From Ferrimonas sediminum (GTDB taxonomy: Bacteria > Pseudomonadota > Gammaproteobacteria > Enterobacterales > Shewanellaceae): DNA of 64,000 nt. Numbering within the stretch: position 1 is the stretch's first letter; each line of letters starts with the position of its first letter. The notes beneath the pieces were generated by a model. The model saw nothing but the letters and a program-made list of their open reading frames with translations. It searched no databases and was not told the DNA's origin. A program made the translations under genes and the position numbers. Shown here one piece after another: positions 9,223 through 18,951 of this stretch. The stretch is from assembly GCF_900100175.1 (NCBI RefSeq), contig NZ_FNEM01000004.1, positions 299,368 to 363,367 on the forward strand. Reading direction: 5' to 3'.

Positions 9223-9746
9223 AGTTGTCCTTGTTATCGTTATCGCTCTCCTGAACAGCCCTCAAGTATAACAACTCCGGCGATGGATTTAATCTCGGCA
9301 ACGACATGAATAAACGTTGTGAATAACTAAACCGTCTCAAGCGGCGGTCAAAAACTGGCCTTGCGGATTTTTAATGTTTATTTAAGGGCTGGCTGCAATT
9401 TAGCTAAATGGAATGAGTCAGTGACGACTGCGTCTGACGACCTCGCCTCTGCCATTTGCCAAATCCGACCAATACCGACCAATAGCGCCAAAAATTGGAA
9501 CATATGGGTGAAATTAGAAACTTATTAAGAGAATGATCACAAACATAGCCACCCTGCCGGAGGATTATTCGAGGTTAACTACAAACATAAAGAGCACTTA
9601 AACTCACAATGTAGAAATAAAGAATCCCTTTATCCCTTGGGCGCTTGCACTTATAACCAAAGAAGTTACGATACATCTAACAGCCCGAATAACAATTGAG
9701 ACTAAAGAAGTAACTAGGGCTCGCCGGATTGAAGGTAGCAACGTAA
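9223..9746. other. 524-bp AT-rich intergenic region between divergent genes
   Basis: No open frame of note. It contains a short near-tandem repeat (two copies of ACCAATA near 9468-9483) and a run of AT-rich sequence. A sigma70-like promoter for the downstream diguanylate cyclase gene sits at its right end (9645-9672). The size and base composition differ from the tight spacing elsewhere in the window, so an unrecognised small RNA or a multi-site regulatory region is possible, but I see no diagnostic structure. Confidence 0.5.
9645..9672 (+). promoter_or_regulatory. sigma70-like promoter of the diguanylate cyclase gene
   Basis: TTGCAC (9645-9650) and TACGAT (9667-9672) are separated by 16 bases. 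The start codon is 74 bases downstream, giving a moderate 5' leader. Confidence 0.5.
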
Positions 9747-11303
9747 ATGAATATGGTCACTGACGCCAAATCTCAGCTGGAGCATATGCAGAAAAAGCTA
9801 GATAAAGTACGCGATGAGTATCAGGAGCTCGAAGACGTACGTGCAAAACAGCTTCAGGGACTGATTCAATTTTCCATGCGCCTGGGCCTGTGCTGCAAAG
9901 GACAGAATCTGGAGCTGGACAACCGTCTGGCCAAAATCCGTCATCTGCTGTCCGACACCAGTAACCTGGATACCGCCCTGCCGGAGATGGGTGAACTCAG
10001 CCGCGCCCTGCAAACTCAGTATCAAAACACCCAGCGTGACATCGAACACAACCAGCAGGCGATGCAGCAGCTGGCTCGCCAGCTCTCCAGCCTCAGCGGC
10101 ATTCCCGACAAACTGAAGCGGGAACTCAAATACTACCAACTGGATATCCAGAAGCCGATTCACACGGTGTGGGAGATCATCCCCCGGGTCGAGAAACTGG
10201 TTAAGTACTACGAACAGCTGCTGCAGGAGCGTTTGGCCAAAGAAGACCGCATTCCGACCACCCCCAAACACCGGCAACTGGCCCACGAACTGTCGCAACT
10301 GCTGGCGGAGATCGAATTTCCCGGCCAGCATGGTGAAGTGATCAATGCCATCAAGGCGATGCTCAGTGGTGACGTTCAGGTGGATCAACTGCTGGAAGCC
10401 TACAGCCAGGTACTGAACATCCTGGTGGGCGAGATGGCCAAAGAGAAGAGTGCCTCGCAGCAGTTCCTCTCCGCCCTGACCGATTCGCTGTCGGTCGTTC
10501 GCCAGGCCATGAATGAAAATTGGCAAGCCTCCAGCAACAGCTACAAATCCAGTAAATTATTCAACCAGAAACTGAATAGCCATGTAGGCCAGTTCAGTGA
10601 AAAGGTGGCCGAAGCCGAGGAATTGTCTGCCCTGAAGACTCAGGTGATCAACGAGCTGACGTTCATCCGCCAGCAGTTGAGCAAACGAGACAATCAGGAT
10701 CAGCAAGAGTTTATGGCGATGAAGCAAAGCATGCAGAAGATGCAGGCCGAGATCTCCGCCCTGGCCAGTGAAGCCGCCAGCTACAAAGACAAACTGATTG
10801 AACAGCAACGCCTCAATCAGGTAGACGCCCTGACCCAACTCCCCAACCGGGCGGCGCTGGATGAACAGCTGAAACGCTCTTACCGACAGTTTAAACGCTA
10901 CGGTCACGATCTGTGGGTGACCGTGGCCGACATCGATCGCTTTAAAAGCATCAACGACAACTTTGGTCACTCCACCGGTGACAAAACTCTGCAGGTGGTG
11001 TCCATGGCCCTGAAGAACTCCCTACGCAAAGAGGAGTTCGTGGCTCGATATGGTGGCGAAGAGTTTGTGGTGCTGTTGCCGGGTCTGGATAAAGAGCAGG
11101 TGCAGCAGGTACTCAATCGAATTCGTGAACGAATCAAGGCGATCCCATTTAAATTTCGCGATGAGCGTCTGTCCATCACCGTTTCCATTGGCGCCGCCAA
11201 GGTGGGGTCGAACGAGACTATCCAGGAGACCTTTGAACGCGCCGATGCCGCCCTGTATCGGGCCAAGCGCCAGGGCAGAGATAAGGTTGAGCTGGACGAC
11301 TAA
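9747..11303 (+). CDS. soluble diguanylate cyclase with long helical N-terminal region (GGEEF)
   Basis: Makes cyclic di-GMP from two GTP. The protein has 518 residues. Residues 1-350 are predominantly helical, rich in Gln, Glu, Lys and Leu, with no membrane segment and no recognisable PAS, GAF or receiver domain; coiled-coil stretches are evident at about 5-40 and 290-350. The GGDEF domain occupies about 355-518 with DALTQLPNR at its start, DIDRFKSINDNFGH for magnesium and guanine contacts, and the active-site loop GGEEF at 436-440. The usual inhibitory RxxD site before the loop reads RKEE here. A GAAGG site lies 11 bases before the ATG, a rather wide spacing. The input signal is unknown. Confidence 0.9.
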   Translation: MNMVTDAKSQLEHMQKKLDKVRDEYQELEDVRAKQLQGLIQFSMRLGLCCKGQNLELDNRLAKIRHLLSDTSNLDTALPEMGELSRALQTQYQNTQRDIEHNQQAMQQLARQLSSLSGIPDKLKRELKYYQLDIQKPIHTVWEIIPRVEKLVKYYEQLLQERLAKEDRIPTTPKHRQLAHELSQLLAEIEFPGQHGEVINAIKAMLSGDVQVDQLLEAYSQVLNILVGEMAKEKSASQQFLSALTDSLSVVRQAMNENWQASSNSYKSSKLFNQKLNSHVGQFSEKVAEAEELSALKTQVINELTFIRQQLSKRDNQDQQEFMAMKQSMQKMQAEISALASEAASYKDKLIEQQRLNQVDALTQLPNRAALDEQLKRSYRQFKRYGHDLWVTVADIDRFKSINDNFGHSTGDKTLQVVSMALKNSLRKEEFVARYGGEEFVVLLPGLDKEQVQQVLNRIRERIKAIPFKFRDERLSITVSIGAAKVGSNETIQETFERADAALYRAKRQGRDKVELDD

Positions 11304-11335
11304 CTCCAAATGGTTAGATACAACATTGAAAAATA

Positions 11336-11364
11336 AAGGCTATCCTCAATGGGTGGCCTTTTTT
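11336..11364 (+). terminator. rho-independent terminator after the diguanylate cyclase gene
   Basis: AAGGCTATCC pairs with GGGTGGCCTT (with G-U pairs) around a TCAAT loop and is followed by a T-run. Confidence 0.8.
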
Positions 11365-11402
11365 AATGGGCTGCCCTGATAATAAAAATGAAGGAGGTGC
11401 CC

Positions 11403-12776
11403 ATGCAGGTACAGATTAGCCCTCGAGGAAGCCTGGTGCAGCTGTCTCAGCTGGAAGTGGAGCGGTTGCAGGAGAGTGCCGCCTCAGACCTTCACCAGCT
11501 CTACCGCAACTGCTCACTGGCGGTGCTGGCTTCCGGCATCCACAGCGACGACAGCACCCAGCTGTTCCAGATGTTCCATGATTTTCGCATCCGCATTCTC
11601 CGCCGCGAGCGGGGCATCAAGCTGGAGCTGAACAACCCGCCAATTCAGGCCTTCGTCGATGGCGAGATCATTCGCGGTATTCAGGAGCACCTGTTTGCGG
11701 TACTGAGGGACATCCTCTACATCGGCGACAAACTCGACAGCCTGAAACACATCAACCTGACCAACTCCTACCACATCACCAATGTGGTGTTTGAAACCCT
11801 GCGCAATGCCAAAGCCCTGCCACTGCTGCCCGAACCCAATATGATCGTCTGCTGGGGCGGCCACAGCATCAACCGCACCGAATTCCAGTACACCCGGGAG
11901 GTGGGTTACGAACTGGGATTGCGGGATCTGAATATCTGTACCGGTTGTGGCCCTGGCGCCATGGAAGGTCCGATGAAGGGCGCCGCCATCGCCCACGCCA
12001 AGCAGCGCATCAATCACGGTCGCTTCGTCGGCCTGACCGAGCCATCGATCATTGCCGCCGAGCCACCCAATCAGATCGTCAACGAACTGATCATCCTGCC
12101 GGACATCGAAAAACGGCTGGAGGCTTTTGTGCGCCTGGGCCATGGCATCATTATCTTTCCCGGCGGGGTGGGCACCATGGAGGAGTTGCTGTACCTCATC
12201 GGCATTAAGCTCAACCGCGACAACCACGATCACCCGCTGCCGCTGATCCTCACCGGCCCCAAAGAGAGCGCCGACTACTTTGAGGAGATCGATCGCTTCA
12301 TCGCCACCACTCTGGGCGAAGAAGCCCAACAGCACTACCGAATCATCATCGACGACCCGGTGGAGGTCGCCCAGCACCTGAAGCGACAGATGGAGGTGAT
12401 CAAGCAGTACCGCCGTGACGTGGGCGACTCCTACTCCTACAACTGGTCACTGAAGATCGAGCCGGAATTCCAGCTGCCGTTCCAGCCGGACCACGATGCC
12501 ATGGCCAACCTCAAGCTGGTGCCACAGATCAATAATGCGCTGCTGGCAGCGGATCTGCGGCGTGCGTTCTCCGGCATTGTCGCCGGTAACGTCAAACCGG
12601 AAGGGATCACCCAGATTCGGCAACGGGGCCCGTTCCAGCTTCAAGGTGATCCTAGGTTTATGAAAAAGATGGACAAATTACTCGCAGCCTTTGTCAGTCA
12701 AGGTAGAATGAAACTCGATGGTACCTACAAACCCTGCTACGAGATTCGCAATGCCCGTCACAGCTCTGCTCATTGA
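11403..12776 (+). CDS. ppnN: nucleotide 5'-monophosphate nucleosidase PpnN (YgdH family, LOG domain)
   Basis: Cleaves purine and pyrimidine nucleoside monophosphates to base plus ribose 5-phosphate; in E. coli the enzyme is stimulated by (p)ppGpp. The product has 457 residues, close to the 454 of the E. coli enzyme. The central lysine-decarboxylase-like (LOG) Rossmann domain carries [14 protein letters not shown] and the signature [10 protein letters not shown]. The N-terminal domain (about 1-140) and the C-terminal extension (about 350-457) are as in PpnN. I chose the ATG at 11403 because it has GGAGG at 5-base spacing; the ATG at 11388 lies upstream of that site and would be poorly placed. 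The gene overlaps xni by 26 bases. Confidence 0.92.
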   Translation: MQVQISPRGSLVQLSQLEVERLQESAASDLHQLYRNCSLAVLASGIHSDDSTQLFQMFHDFRIRILRRERGIKLELNNPPIQAFVDGEIIRGIQEHLFAVLRDILYIGDKLDSLKHINLTNSYHITNVVFETLRNAKALPLLPEPNMIVCWGGHSINRTEFQYTREVGYELGLRDLNICTGCGPGAMEGPMKGAAIAHAKQRINHGRFVGLTEPSIIAAEPPNQIVNELIILPDIEKRLEAFVRLGHGIIIFPGGVGTMEELLYLIGIKLNRDNHDHPLPLILTGPKESADYFEEIDRFIATTLGEEAQQHYRIIIDDPVEVAQHLKRQMEVIKQYRRDVGDSYSYNWSLKIEPEFQLPFQPDHDAMANLKLVPQINNALLAADLRRAFSGIVAGNVKPEGITQIRQRGPFQLQGDPRFMKKMDKLLAAFVSQGRMKLDGTYKPCYEIRNARHSSAH

Positions 12777-13518
12777 CGCCCTTAACCTAGTCAGACGCAT
12801 CTATGCCGCCGTCCCCGACGGCGACACCGATGCCCTGTATCAACGCACCCAGGCCGCCTGTCAGAAGATGGTACGGCAGCATCAGGCCACCCATGTCGTC
12901 ATGGTGTGGGACGGCGACAACAGCCACCAATGGCGCCAGAGCCTATCCCCCGACTACAAGGCACACCGCTCGCCCATGCCCGAGCCCCTGGCCACCACCC
13001 TGCCCAACCTGAAGGCCAACCTGGCCAAGCTGGGCATCCACTCCCTGGCCTGCGACGGCATCGAAGCGGACGATGTCATGGCCACCCTGTGCCACAAGAT
13101 CGAGCGCCGCGGTGGCCGGGTCATACTGGCATCCACCGACAAAGGCTTCGTGCAGCTGCACTCCGACAACGTCAGCCAATGGCACCACTTCGATCAGTGC
13201 TGGCTGGATCGGGACTACTTTCTTGACCGCTTCCAGATGCCGCCAGAGCGGATGCTGGAGTACTGGTCCTTGGCCGGCGACAGTGGCAACGGCATCCCCG
13301 GCATCGCCGGCATCGGTGCCAAGACCGCCCACAAGCTGCTGAGCCAGCACTCCATCCGGGCCCTGTTTACCCCGGGCACCGTCGACGGCAAACTGGGGCA
13401 AAAGCTGATTGAAGGCCATGAGCAGGCTCAGCTAAGCTACAAGTTAGCCAAGCTGCGTACCCAGTTGTCGCTGTCCGCCAGCCTCACTCAATTTCGGGTT
13501 TCGGCCCCCACAACATAA
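12751..13518 (+). CDS. xni: flap endonuclease Xni (exonuclease IX)
   Basis: Structure-specific 5' flap endonuclease of the FEN/5'-3' exonuclease family that acts on branched DNA. The product has 255 residues (E. coli Xni has 251). Metal-binding acidic motifs are visible: [12 protein letters not shown] near the start, [25 protein letters not shown] and [10 protein letters not shown], followed by the helix-hairpin-helix region [17 protein letters not shown]. The ATG at 12751 lies within the ppnN end, so translation is coupled; a further upstream start would add residues with no family match. In E. coli xni and ygdH are also near neighbours. Confidence 0.9.
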   Translation: MPVTALLIDALNLVRRIYAAVPDGDTDALYQRTQAACQKMVRQHQATHVVMVWDGDNSHQWRQSLSPDYKAHRSPMPEPLATTLPNLKANLAKLGIHSLACDGIEADDVMATLCHKIERRGGRVILASTDKGFVQLHSDNVSQWHHFDQCWLDRDYFLDRFQMPPERMLEYWSLAGDSGNGIPGIAGIGAKTAHKLLSQHSIRALFTPGTVDGKLGQKLIEGHEQAQLSYKLAKLRTQLSLSASLTQFRVSAPTT

Positions 13519-13529
13519 GGATCCATTCC

Positions 13530-14222
13530 ATGACCACCTTAACGTTGATCACCGGAGCCAATCGCGGCATCGGCCTGGAGTTTTGTCGTCAGTCCCTGGC
13601 CCACGGTGATACCGTCATCGCCTGCTGCCGTCAACCGGAACAGGCCGACGCACTGCAGCAACTGGCATTGTCCCACCCGAATCAGCTGGAACTGGTGGCG
13701 CTGGAGCTGGGGGAACCCGCACAATTCGACAATCTGTGCGCCTATCTGGGGGAGCGTAAGCTTGACCGGCTGATCTGCAATGCTGGCGTCTATGGTCCCA
13801 AGGGGTTGCCTCTGGGTGAGTATCAGGCGGATCATTTCGAACAGGTGATGAAGATCAACGTCACCGCCCCTATGCTGCTGGTCCAGGCCTTGCATCCTCA
13901 TCTGGCCGGCGACGCCAAGGTAGCCCTGCTCTCCTCCAAGATGGGATCCATCACCGACAACGGCAGTGGTGGCAGCTACGTTTACCGCGCCTCCAAAGCG
14001 GCCCTGAACGCCATCGGCAAGAGCCTGGCCATCGACTTGCAACCTCAGGGCACCAGCGTGGTGCTGTTCCACCCGGGCTGGGTACAAACCGCCATGGGCG
14101 GCAGCAACGCCCTGATCACCCCCGAAGTCTCGGTGCGGGGCATGCGCCACGTACTGGAACAACTGTCCCTGATCGACAGCGGCAAGTTCATCAATTACGA
14201 CGGTGTCGAACTGCCCTGGTAG
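13530..14222 (+). CDS. short-chain dehydrogenase/reductase (SDR family)
   Basis: NAD(P)-dependent oxidoreductase of unknown substrate. The 230-residue protein has the cofactor motif TGANRGIG near residues 8-15, the structural NAG motif (CNAGVYGPKG), a catalytic Ser in ALLSSKMG and the active-site YRASK. It resembles the C-factor/CsgA-like subgroup of short SDRs. A start with an AAGGA site 8 bases upstream lies 11 bases after the xni stop, so it probably belongs to the ppnN-xni transcript. Function beyond the family cannot be assigned. Confidence 0.85.
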   Translation: MTTLTLITGANRGIGLEFCRQSLAHGDTVIACCRQPEQADALQQLALSHPNQLELVALELGEPAQFDNLCAYLGERKLDRLICNAGVYGPKGLPLGEYQADHFEQVMKINVTAPMLLVQALHPHLAGDAKVALLSSKMGSITDNGSGGSYVYRASKAALNAIGKSLAIDLQPQGTSVVLFHPGWVQTAMGGSNALITPEVSVRGMRHVLEQLSLIDSGKFINYDGVELPW

Positions 14223-14438
14223 CCAGGCTGAGGCGCACCTTCCTGTTGCTCCCAGGCCGGCGGCCTGAAGCCAGGGTGCCACCCCCGCCAGCGACCGCTC
14301 CCAGCCTCAGGTTGTCGCCATATCCCCTTACATCCTGGGCTGGAATTGCTGTCACTTCGGGTTTAAAGTAATACTCTTGGCGCGGGGCGCGTTTTCGCGG
14401 CCCGGTTCAAGACATCCATCGCGTTCAAGGAAGTGAAC

Positions 14439-14867
14439 ATGCAAGCCCGTCGTCCCAAGTCCACCAATATGTTTAAAGTCATCAGCCTGATCGTCGGTGG
14501 CTACCTGATCTTTGCCGGTCTGCTGATCGCCCTGTACGAACCCAGCCCGGAAGACGCCAACGCCATGGATTGGGAAGATCGCCAGCAACTGAATCAGCAG
14601 GTCATCGCCACCCTGTCGCTGGGCACCAGCAAGCAGGAGGTGCTGCAGCAGTTGGGCGCGCCCAACTTCAATGACGCCCAGATCGTCGACGGCACCCAGG
14701 TACAGCTGATTCGCTACCGCACCCACCATGTCAGCAGTGATGGCGAAACCACCCCGGACGAGTGCACACCGCTGCTGTTTGTGGCCAATGAACTGGTGGG
14801 CATCGGTGACCAGGCGGTGGCCCGCTATCAAAACGCAGACCGACTTCAGACCTCCGCCAGCCACTGA
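14439..14867 (+). CDS. DUF3192 family membrane-anchored protein
   Basis: 142-residue protein of unknown function. It has a basic N-terminus, one membrane segment at about residues 13-35 (VISLIVGGYLIFAGLLIALY), then a soluble domain with the family pattern LSLGTSKQEVLQQLGAPNF, RYRTHHVSSDGETTPDECTP and a closing FVANELVGIG. The fold probably resembles SmpA/OmlA-like (BamE) small domains, where LGxSxxxVxxxLGxP is common; this is inference. The ATG at 14439 is preferred over the GTG two codons earlier because AAGGA lies 7 bases before it. It stands alone in a 216-base gap after the SDR gene and ends at a strong terminator. Confidence 0.72.
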   Translation: MQARRPKSTNMFKVISLIVGGYLIFAGLLIALYEPSPEDANAMDWEDRQQLNQQVIATLSLGTSKQEVLQQLGAPNFNDAQIVDGTQVQLIRYRTHHVSSDGETTPDECTPLLFVANELVGIGDQAVARYQNADRLQTSASH

Positions 14868-14884
14868 TGAACCGCAATAAAAAA

Positions 14885-14908
14885 AGCGCCCTGTCGGGCG
14901 CTTTTTTT
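14885..14908. terminator. bidirectional terminator between DUF3192 gene and S9 peptidase
   Basis: AGCGCCC and GGGCGCT enclose TGTC, with an A-run before and seven T after. It can serve both convergent genes. Confidence 0.92.
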
Positions 14909-14925
14909 ATTACCGCTATCACCGC

Positions 14926-17667
14926 CTATTCGGCGGGACTGGCCTTCAGATACGGCACCCCTTCAGACCACCAAGTGGGCGCAGGCGCGCCCTTGAGGTA
15001 GTGATCGAAAAACTGCTTCATCTTGATGCTGTAGTCCAACTTGTTGGGATACTGCTTAAGATGGTGCGGCTCCCCTTCATACTGCAGCATCACCACCGGC
15101 TTGCTGGCCCGGCGCATGGCCATATACAGCTCCACCCCCTGGGAGTAAGGCACCGCATCGTCCTCATCACCAAACATGATCACCAGGGGCGTATTGATGC
15201 GATCCACATGGAACAGCGGGCTATTCTCGATGTACAGGTGCGGCGCTTCCATCAGGGTCTTGCCGATGCGCGACTGACCGGACTCGTACTGGAACTGGCG
15301 GGTCAGGCCAGTGCCCAGCCGAATGCCGCCGTAGGCGCTGGTCATGTTGCTCACCGGCGCACCGGAAACGGCGGCGGCAAACAGATCGGTTTGAGTAATC
15401 AGGTAAGCGTCCTGGTAGCCGGCCCAGGAGTGACCCTGAATGCCGATGGCGTCGGCCTTGGCGATGCCGAGATCGATGATCTTCTGTACCCCGGGCAGCA
15501 TCGATGACAGCGACGACTGGCCCGGATGACCGATTTCAAAACGAATGTCCGGCAGGAAGATGGCGTAGCCGTCATTGACGTACTGGGCAAAGTTCGGCCT
15601 GTGATTCAGTGCCATCTGCGGAAAATTATTCAACCGTTGACTCATGAAGCGGTAGAAGTACACCAGCGTTGGCAGGGGTTTGTCGCCTTGGTACCCCGGT
15701 GGTGTAATCACCACACCGGACAACGGCCGGTTGTCGTTGGAGCGCCAGTGCACCAGCTGTGCCTGGCCCCAGGACAGATCATCCAACTGCTTGCCCAGCT
15801 CACTGACCGCGGTTAAACGGCTCACTTTGCTGTCGGTCGCCAGCAGGTCCGGATACAGGTCGTAGCGCTGCTTGCTGAACAGCAGGGTGTCGCTGTCTTG
15901 TGCCTTAGCCACAAAGCTCAACTTGTACTCTCCCTGCTGGGCAGCCTGAAGCGCACCTGAGGTCAGGTTGAGCCGATACACCCCTTCACGCTTGTCGAAG
16001 TCGTTATAACCATGCACCAGCAGCGGCGTGGCCATATCCTGGCTGTAGGCGCGGGGATCGGTGTCGATGGCCCGGTACTGCCATTGCTGCTGTCGTCCCG
16101 AGGTCAGTTGGCTCAGGCGGCCGTCATCCAGACGCCAGATGTCGAACTTGTCGTACACCAGCACCCCGTTGCCGTCGCTGAGCCAGGGGCCAAAGCCATA
16201 ACCCGGTGCCGGCGACGGGTAGTCGTGGTCCTCATCGGCAAAGCCGGCTTTCGGGCCACCACTGAGCAACTGACTGTTGCCGCTGGCGATGTCGTGCCAG
16301 TACAGGCGGCCACGGACATACCAGGCCACCGCCTTGTCATCCGGGGCCAGCGTCGGCTCATCGTCACTGCCGGCCTGGGTGACCAGCATGCGGCGCTCAC
16401 CGGTGTGCAGGTTCACCAGGTACCAGTCCCGGTAGAAGCCCGCCCAAGAGATCATCTTCAGGTAGGGGCGGTCGCTGCTGGCCAGCAGGTAGCCGCCGTT
16501 GTCGGCCACCTCCACGTCCGGCAGGTCGGCGTCCGCCAGCTGCACAAATTGCTGATCCTCAATGTGCAGCACGCCGACGTAGTTGTGCTTGCGAGCCTTG
16601 CTGTACTCTTTAATTTCATTCGGCTTGATGCGGGGATCGTCGCCGTGCCAGACGTTCAGCCTGGTCCGGGACAACAGGGTGTCCACGTCGGTGAGCGAGG
16701 CGTTATCACCGAACTCCTGAATCACCTCCTCTTCCGGCAGCGGCAACTGGCGTCCGACAAACAGTCGCTGACCGTCGCGACTGAAATGCAACTTGCTGTG
16801 CTCGGTAACCAGCATGCCATCCTGTGGCATCGCCACCCGGTTGCCGGGTTTGGCCCCGCTCGCCAGCCACAACTCATGCGGCAGCTGATGGGGCTGATCC
16901 GCCTTCAGGTAGGCAACCGCCATGGCCACCTGCTGGCCGGCTTCGTCGATACTCAGGCTGGCGGCCCCCCAGTCCTGACGCTGCCACAGCACGGTATCGC
17001 TGCCGCTATCCAGTTGCCGGCGCACCACCGCATTGGCGATGCCGTCGCCGTGGCTGGTGCTGTACACCAGCACGTTGGCCTCACGGGCCAGAGCGAAATG
17101 GCTGACGTCGTTCAGGGCCAGTTCACTGCCCTGACGCAGATCCAGCAGCAGGGCCCGAGTGCCCAGCTTGTCGGTGTCGATCGCCGATTCATCGCCCTCA
17201 GGCTCCTTGGCCTCCTCGTCGCTGTCATCAGCCTTGAACTGCAGCACCAGGTAGCGGCCGTCGCTGCTGAAGTCGGCCTTGGTCACCGCCTCAAACACCC
17301 GCTGCTCACCGGTTTTGGTGTTCAGCAGCACGCTGTCTACCGCCAGTTTGGCGGCCTTTTTCTTGCCGGTATTTTCCCGCTCCCACAGTGGCGCCTTTCG
17401 CTCAAACAGGGCAAAGGCACCATCGGTGCTGAGCAGGGGATCGCTGCCGCGCTCCACCGTCCACAGGGTGCCGCCGAGGCTGCGGACCCGCCCCTGTGGC
17501 TCGCCGCGATCGGGCTGAGCCACAAAGGCCACCCACTGACCGTTGTCGGCGATCACTGGATCTTTAAGGGTTTGAAAATTCATTATTTGTTGCAATGACA
17601 GGGGCGCAGCCACGACGGTGGCGGTGGCCAGCCACGTCAGAGCGGCCAGGGGATGCCAGAACCTCAA
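14926..17667 (-). CDS. secreted S9 family (prolyl oligopeptidase-like) serine peptidase
   Basis: Probable periplasmic peptidase. The protein has 913 residues: a signal peptide (about 1-20, ending VVA-AP), a long beta-propeller region (about 25-640), and a C-terminal alpha/beta-hydrolase domain. The nucleophile is Ser747 in QGHSWAGYQD; the acid is in FGDEDDAVPYSQG and the base in EGEPHHLKQ. The start codon is TTG at 17667, supported by AGGAG 8 bases upstream and by the signal peptide that begins there. It is larger than typical dipeptidyl or acylaminoacyl peptidases and belongs to the broad S9 group; specificity is unknown. It is monocistronic and divergent from the isocitrate dehydrogenase gene. 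Confidence 0.87.
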   Translation of the reverse strand: MRFWHPLAALTWLATATVVAAPLSLQQIMNFQTLKDPVIADNGQWVAFVAQPDRGEPQGRVRSLGGTLWTVERGSDPLLSTDGAFALFERKAPLWERENTGKKKAAKLAVDSVLLNTKTGEQRVFEAVTKADFSSDGRYLVLQFKADDSDEEAKEPEGDESAIDTDKLGTRALLLDLRQGSELALNDVSHFALAREANVLVYSTSHGDGIANAVVRRQLDSGSDTVLWQRQDWGAASLSIDEAGQQVAMAVAYLKADQPHQLPHELWLASGAKPGNRVAMPQDGMLVTEHSKLHFSRDGQRLFVGRQLPLPEEEVIQEFGDNASLTDVDTLLSRTRLNVWHGDDPRIKPNEIKEYSKARKHNYVGVLHIEDQQFVQLADADLPDVEVADNGGYLLASSDRPYLKMISWAGFYRDWYLVNLHTGERRMLVTQAGSDDEPTLAPDDKAVAWYVRGRLYWHDIASGNSQLLSGGPKAGFADEDHDYPSPAPGYGFGPWLSDGNGVLVYDKFDIWRLDDGRLSQLTSGRQQQWQYRAIDTDPRAYSQDMATPLLVHGYNDFDKREGVYRLNLTSGALQAAQQGEYKLSFVAKAQDSDTLLFSKQRYDLYPDLLATDSKVSRLTAVSELGKQLDDLSWGQAQLVHWRSNDNRPLSGVVITPPGYQGDKPLPTLVYFYRFMSQRLNNFPQMALNHRPNFAQYVNDGYAIFLPDIRFEIGHPGQSSLSSMLPGVQKIIDLGIAKADAIGIQGHSWAGYQDAYLITQTDLFAAAVSGAPVSNMTSAYGGIRLGTGLTRQFQYESGQSRIGKTLMEAPHLYIENSPLFHVDRINTPLVIMFGDEDDAVPYSQGVELYMAMRRASKPVVMLQYEGEPHHLKQYPNKLDYSIKMKQFFDHYLKGAPAPTWWSEGVPYLKASPAE

Positions 17668-17885
17668 GGGGGGTCTCCTTATAGAATTATTCTTCCTTTC
17701 GACCTTTCGCTAGCTGTAACCACAGCGTTAAAAAAGGTAAGATGGCGCCCGACTATGCTAACAAAGCCCCCGGTCTCTGTCACAAAATAGAGGGGCTGGC
17801 TCATTAAGTCCGAATCCCTTGCCTTGCCAATGACAGCACGCAAACCACAAGGGTTTGGAATCAGACATTGTGGAAGGATGTATCC

Positions 17886-18893
17886 ATGTCTCAACGTAAT
17901 ATCACGGTAATCCCAGGAGATGGGATCGGTCCCGATATCATCGAAGCCACTCTCAAGGTCCTGGATAAGGCCGGCTGTGACTTCAACTACGAATTTGCCG
18001 ACGCCGGGCTGACCGCCCTGGAGAAACACGGCGAGTTGCTGCCCCAAAAGACCCTCAACCTGATTGAGAAGAACCGCGTCACTCTGAAGGGTCCGCTGAC
18101 CACGCCGATTGGCGAGGGCTTTACCTCCATCAACGTGACTCTGCGTAAGAAGTTCAACCTGTATGCCAACGTGCGGCCGGTGCTGTCCCTTAAGGGCACC
18201 CAGGCCCGCTACGACGACATCGACATCATCACCATCCGGGAGAACACCGAAGGGATGTACTCCGGTGCCGGTCAGCGGGTGACCAATGACGGCGAAACCG
18301 CCGAGGCGATGAGCATCATTACCCGTGAAGGTGCCGAGCGTATCGCCACGTTCGCCTACGAACTGGCCCGCAAAGAGGGTCGCAAGAAGGTCACCGCGGT
18401 TCACAAAGCCAACATCATGAAATCCACCTCAGGTCTGTTCCTGAAAGTGGCCCGTGAAGTGGGTGAGCGCTACCCGGACATCCAGTCTGAAGAGATGATC
18501 GTCGATGCCACCTGCATGAAGCTGGTAATGGATCCCAGCCAGTTCGATGTGATCGTGACCACCAACCTGTTTGGCGACATCCTGTCGGATCTCTGTGCCG
18601 GCCTGGTGGGCGGACTGGGGATGGCCCCGGGCGCCAACATCGGTAAAGACGCCGCCATCTTTGAAGCGGTTCACGGCAGCGCACCCGACATCGCCGGTCA
18701 GAACCTGGCTAACCCGACGGCACTGCTGCTCGGTGCCATCCAGATGCTGGAGTATCTGGGCATGTCCGATAAGGCCGGTCGTATCCGCGACGCCGTTCGT
18801 GACACCATCGCCGAAGGCGACCACGTCACCCGCGACCTCGGCGGCGAATCCGGCACCAACGAATTTACCGACGCCATTCTGGCACGTCTGTAA
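17886..18893 (+). CDS. isocitrate dehydrogenase, NAD-type
   Basis: Oxidative decarboxylation of isocitrate to 2-oxoglutarate in the TCA cycle. The 335-residue protein belongs to the short beta-decarboxylating dehydrogenase family: ITVIPGDGIGPDI at the start, IRENTEGMYSGAGQ for substrate phosphate-free binding, NLFGDILSDL for metal binding, and the nucleotide loop HGSAPDIAGQNLANPTA. The Asp-Ile in that loop is typical of NAD rather than NADP use. Its length and sequence separate it from E. coli Icd (416 residues) and point to the NAD-dependent type found in Shewanella relatives; 3-isopropylmalate dehydrogenase is less likely given the substrate loop. The start ATG has AAGGA 8 bases upstream. 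Confidence 0.85.
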   Translation: MSQRNITVIPGDGIGPDIIEATLKVLDKAGCDFNYEFADAGLTALEKHGELLPQKTLNLIEKNRVTLKGPLTTPIGEGFTSINVTLRKKFNLYANVRPVLSLKGTQARYDDIDIITIRENTEGMYSGAGQRVTNDGETAEAMSIITREGAERIATFAYELARKEGRKKVTAVHKANIMKSTSGLFLKVAREVGERYPDIQSEEMIVDATCMKLVMDPSQFDVIVTTNLFGDILSDLCAGLVGGLGMAPGANIGKDAAIFEAVHGSAPDIAGQNLANPTALLLGAIQMLEYLGMSDKAGRIRDAVRDTIAEGDHVTRDLGGESGTNEFTDAILARL

Positions 18894-18907
18894 TTCGCTT
18901 TTGCCAC

Positions 18908-18938
18908 ACAAAAAAGGGGCCATCCGGCCCCTTTTTTT
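18908..18938. terminator. bidirectional terminator between isocitrate dehydrogenase and rlmM
   Basis: GGGGCC-ATCC-GGCCCC (18916-18931), with an A-run before and seven T after. Confidence 0.92.
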
Positions 18939-18951
18939 GTTCATCGCCCGG

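Noticed and set aside
11388..11402. Alternative ATG for ppnN five codons upstream
   Set aside because: It lies before the GGAGG ribosome site that serves the ATG at 11403.
16012..17598. Long open frame on the plus strand, 528 codons
   Set aside because: It lies antisense to the S9 peptidase gene, has no ribosome site and no family features, and its length is explained by GC-rich codon third positions of the real gene.
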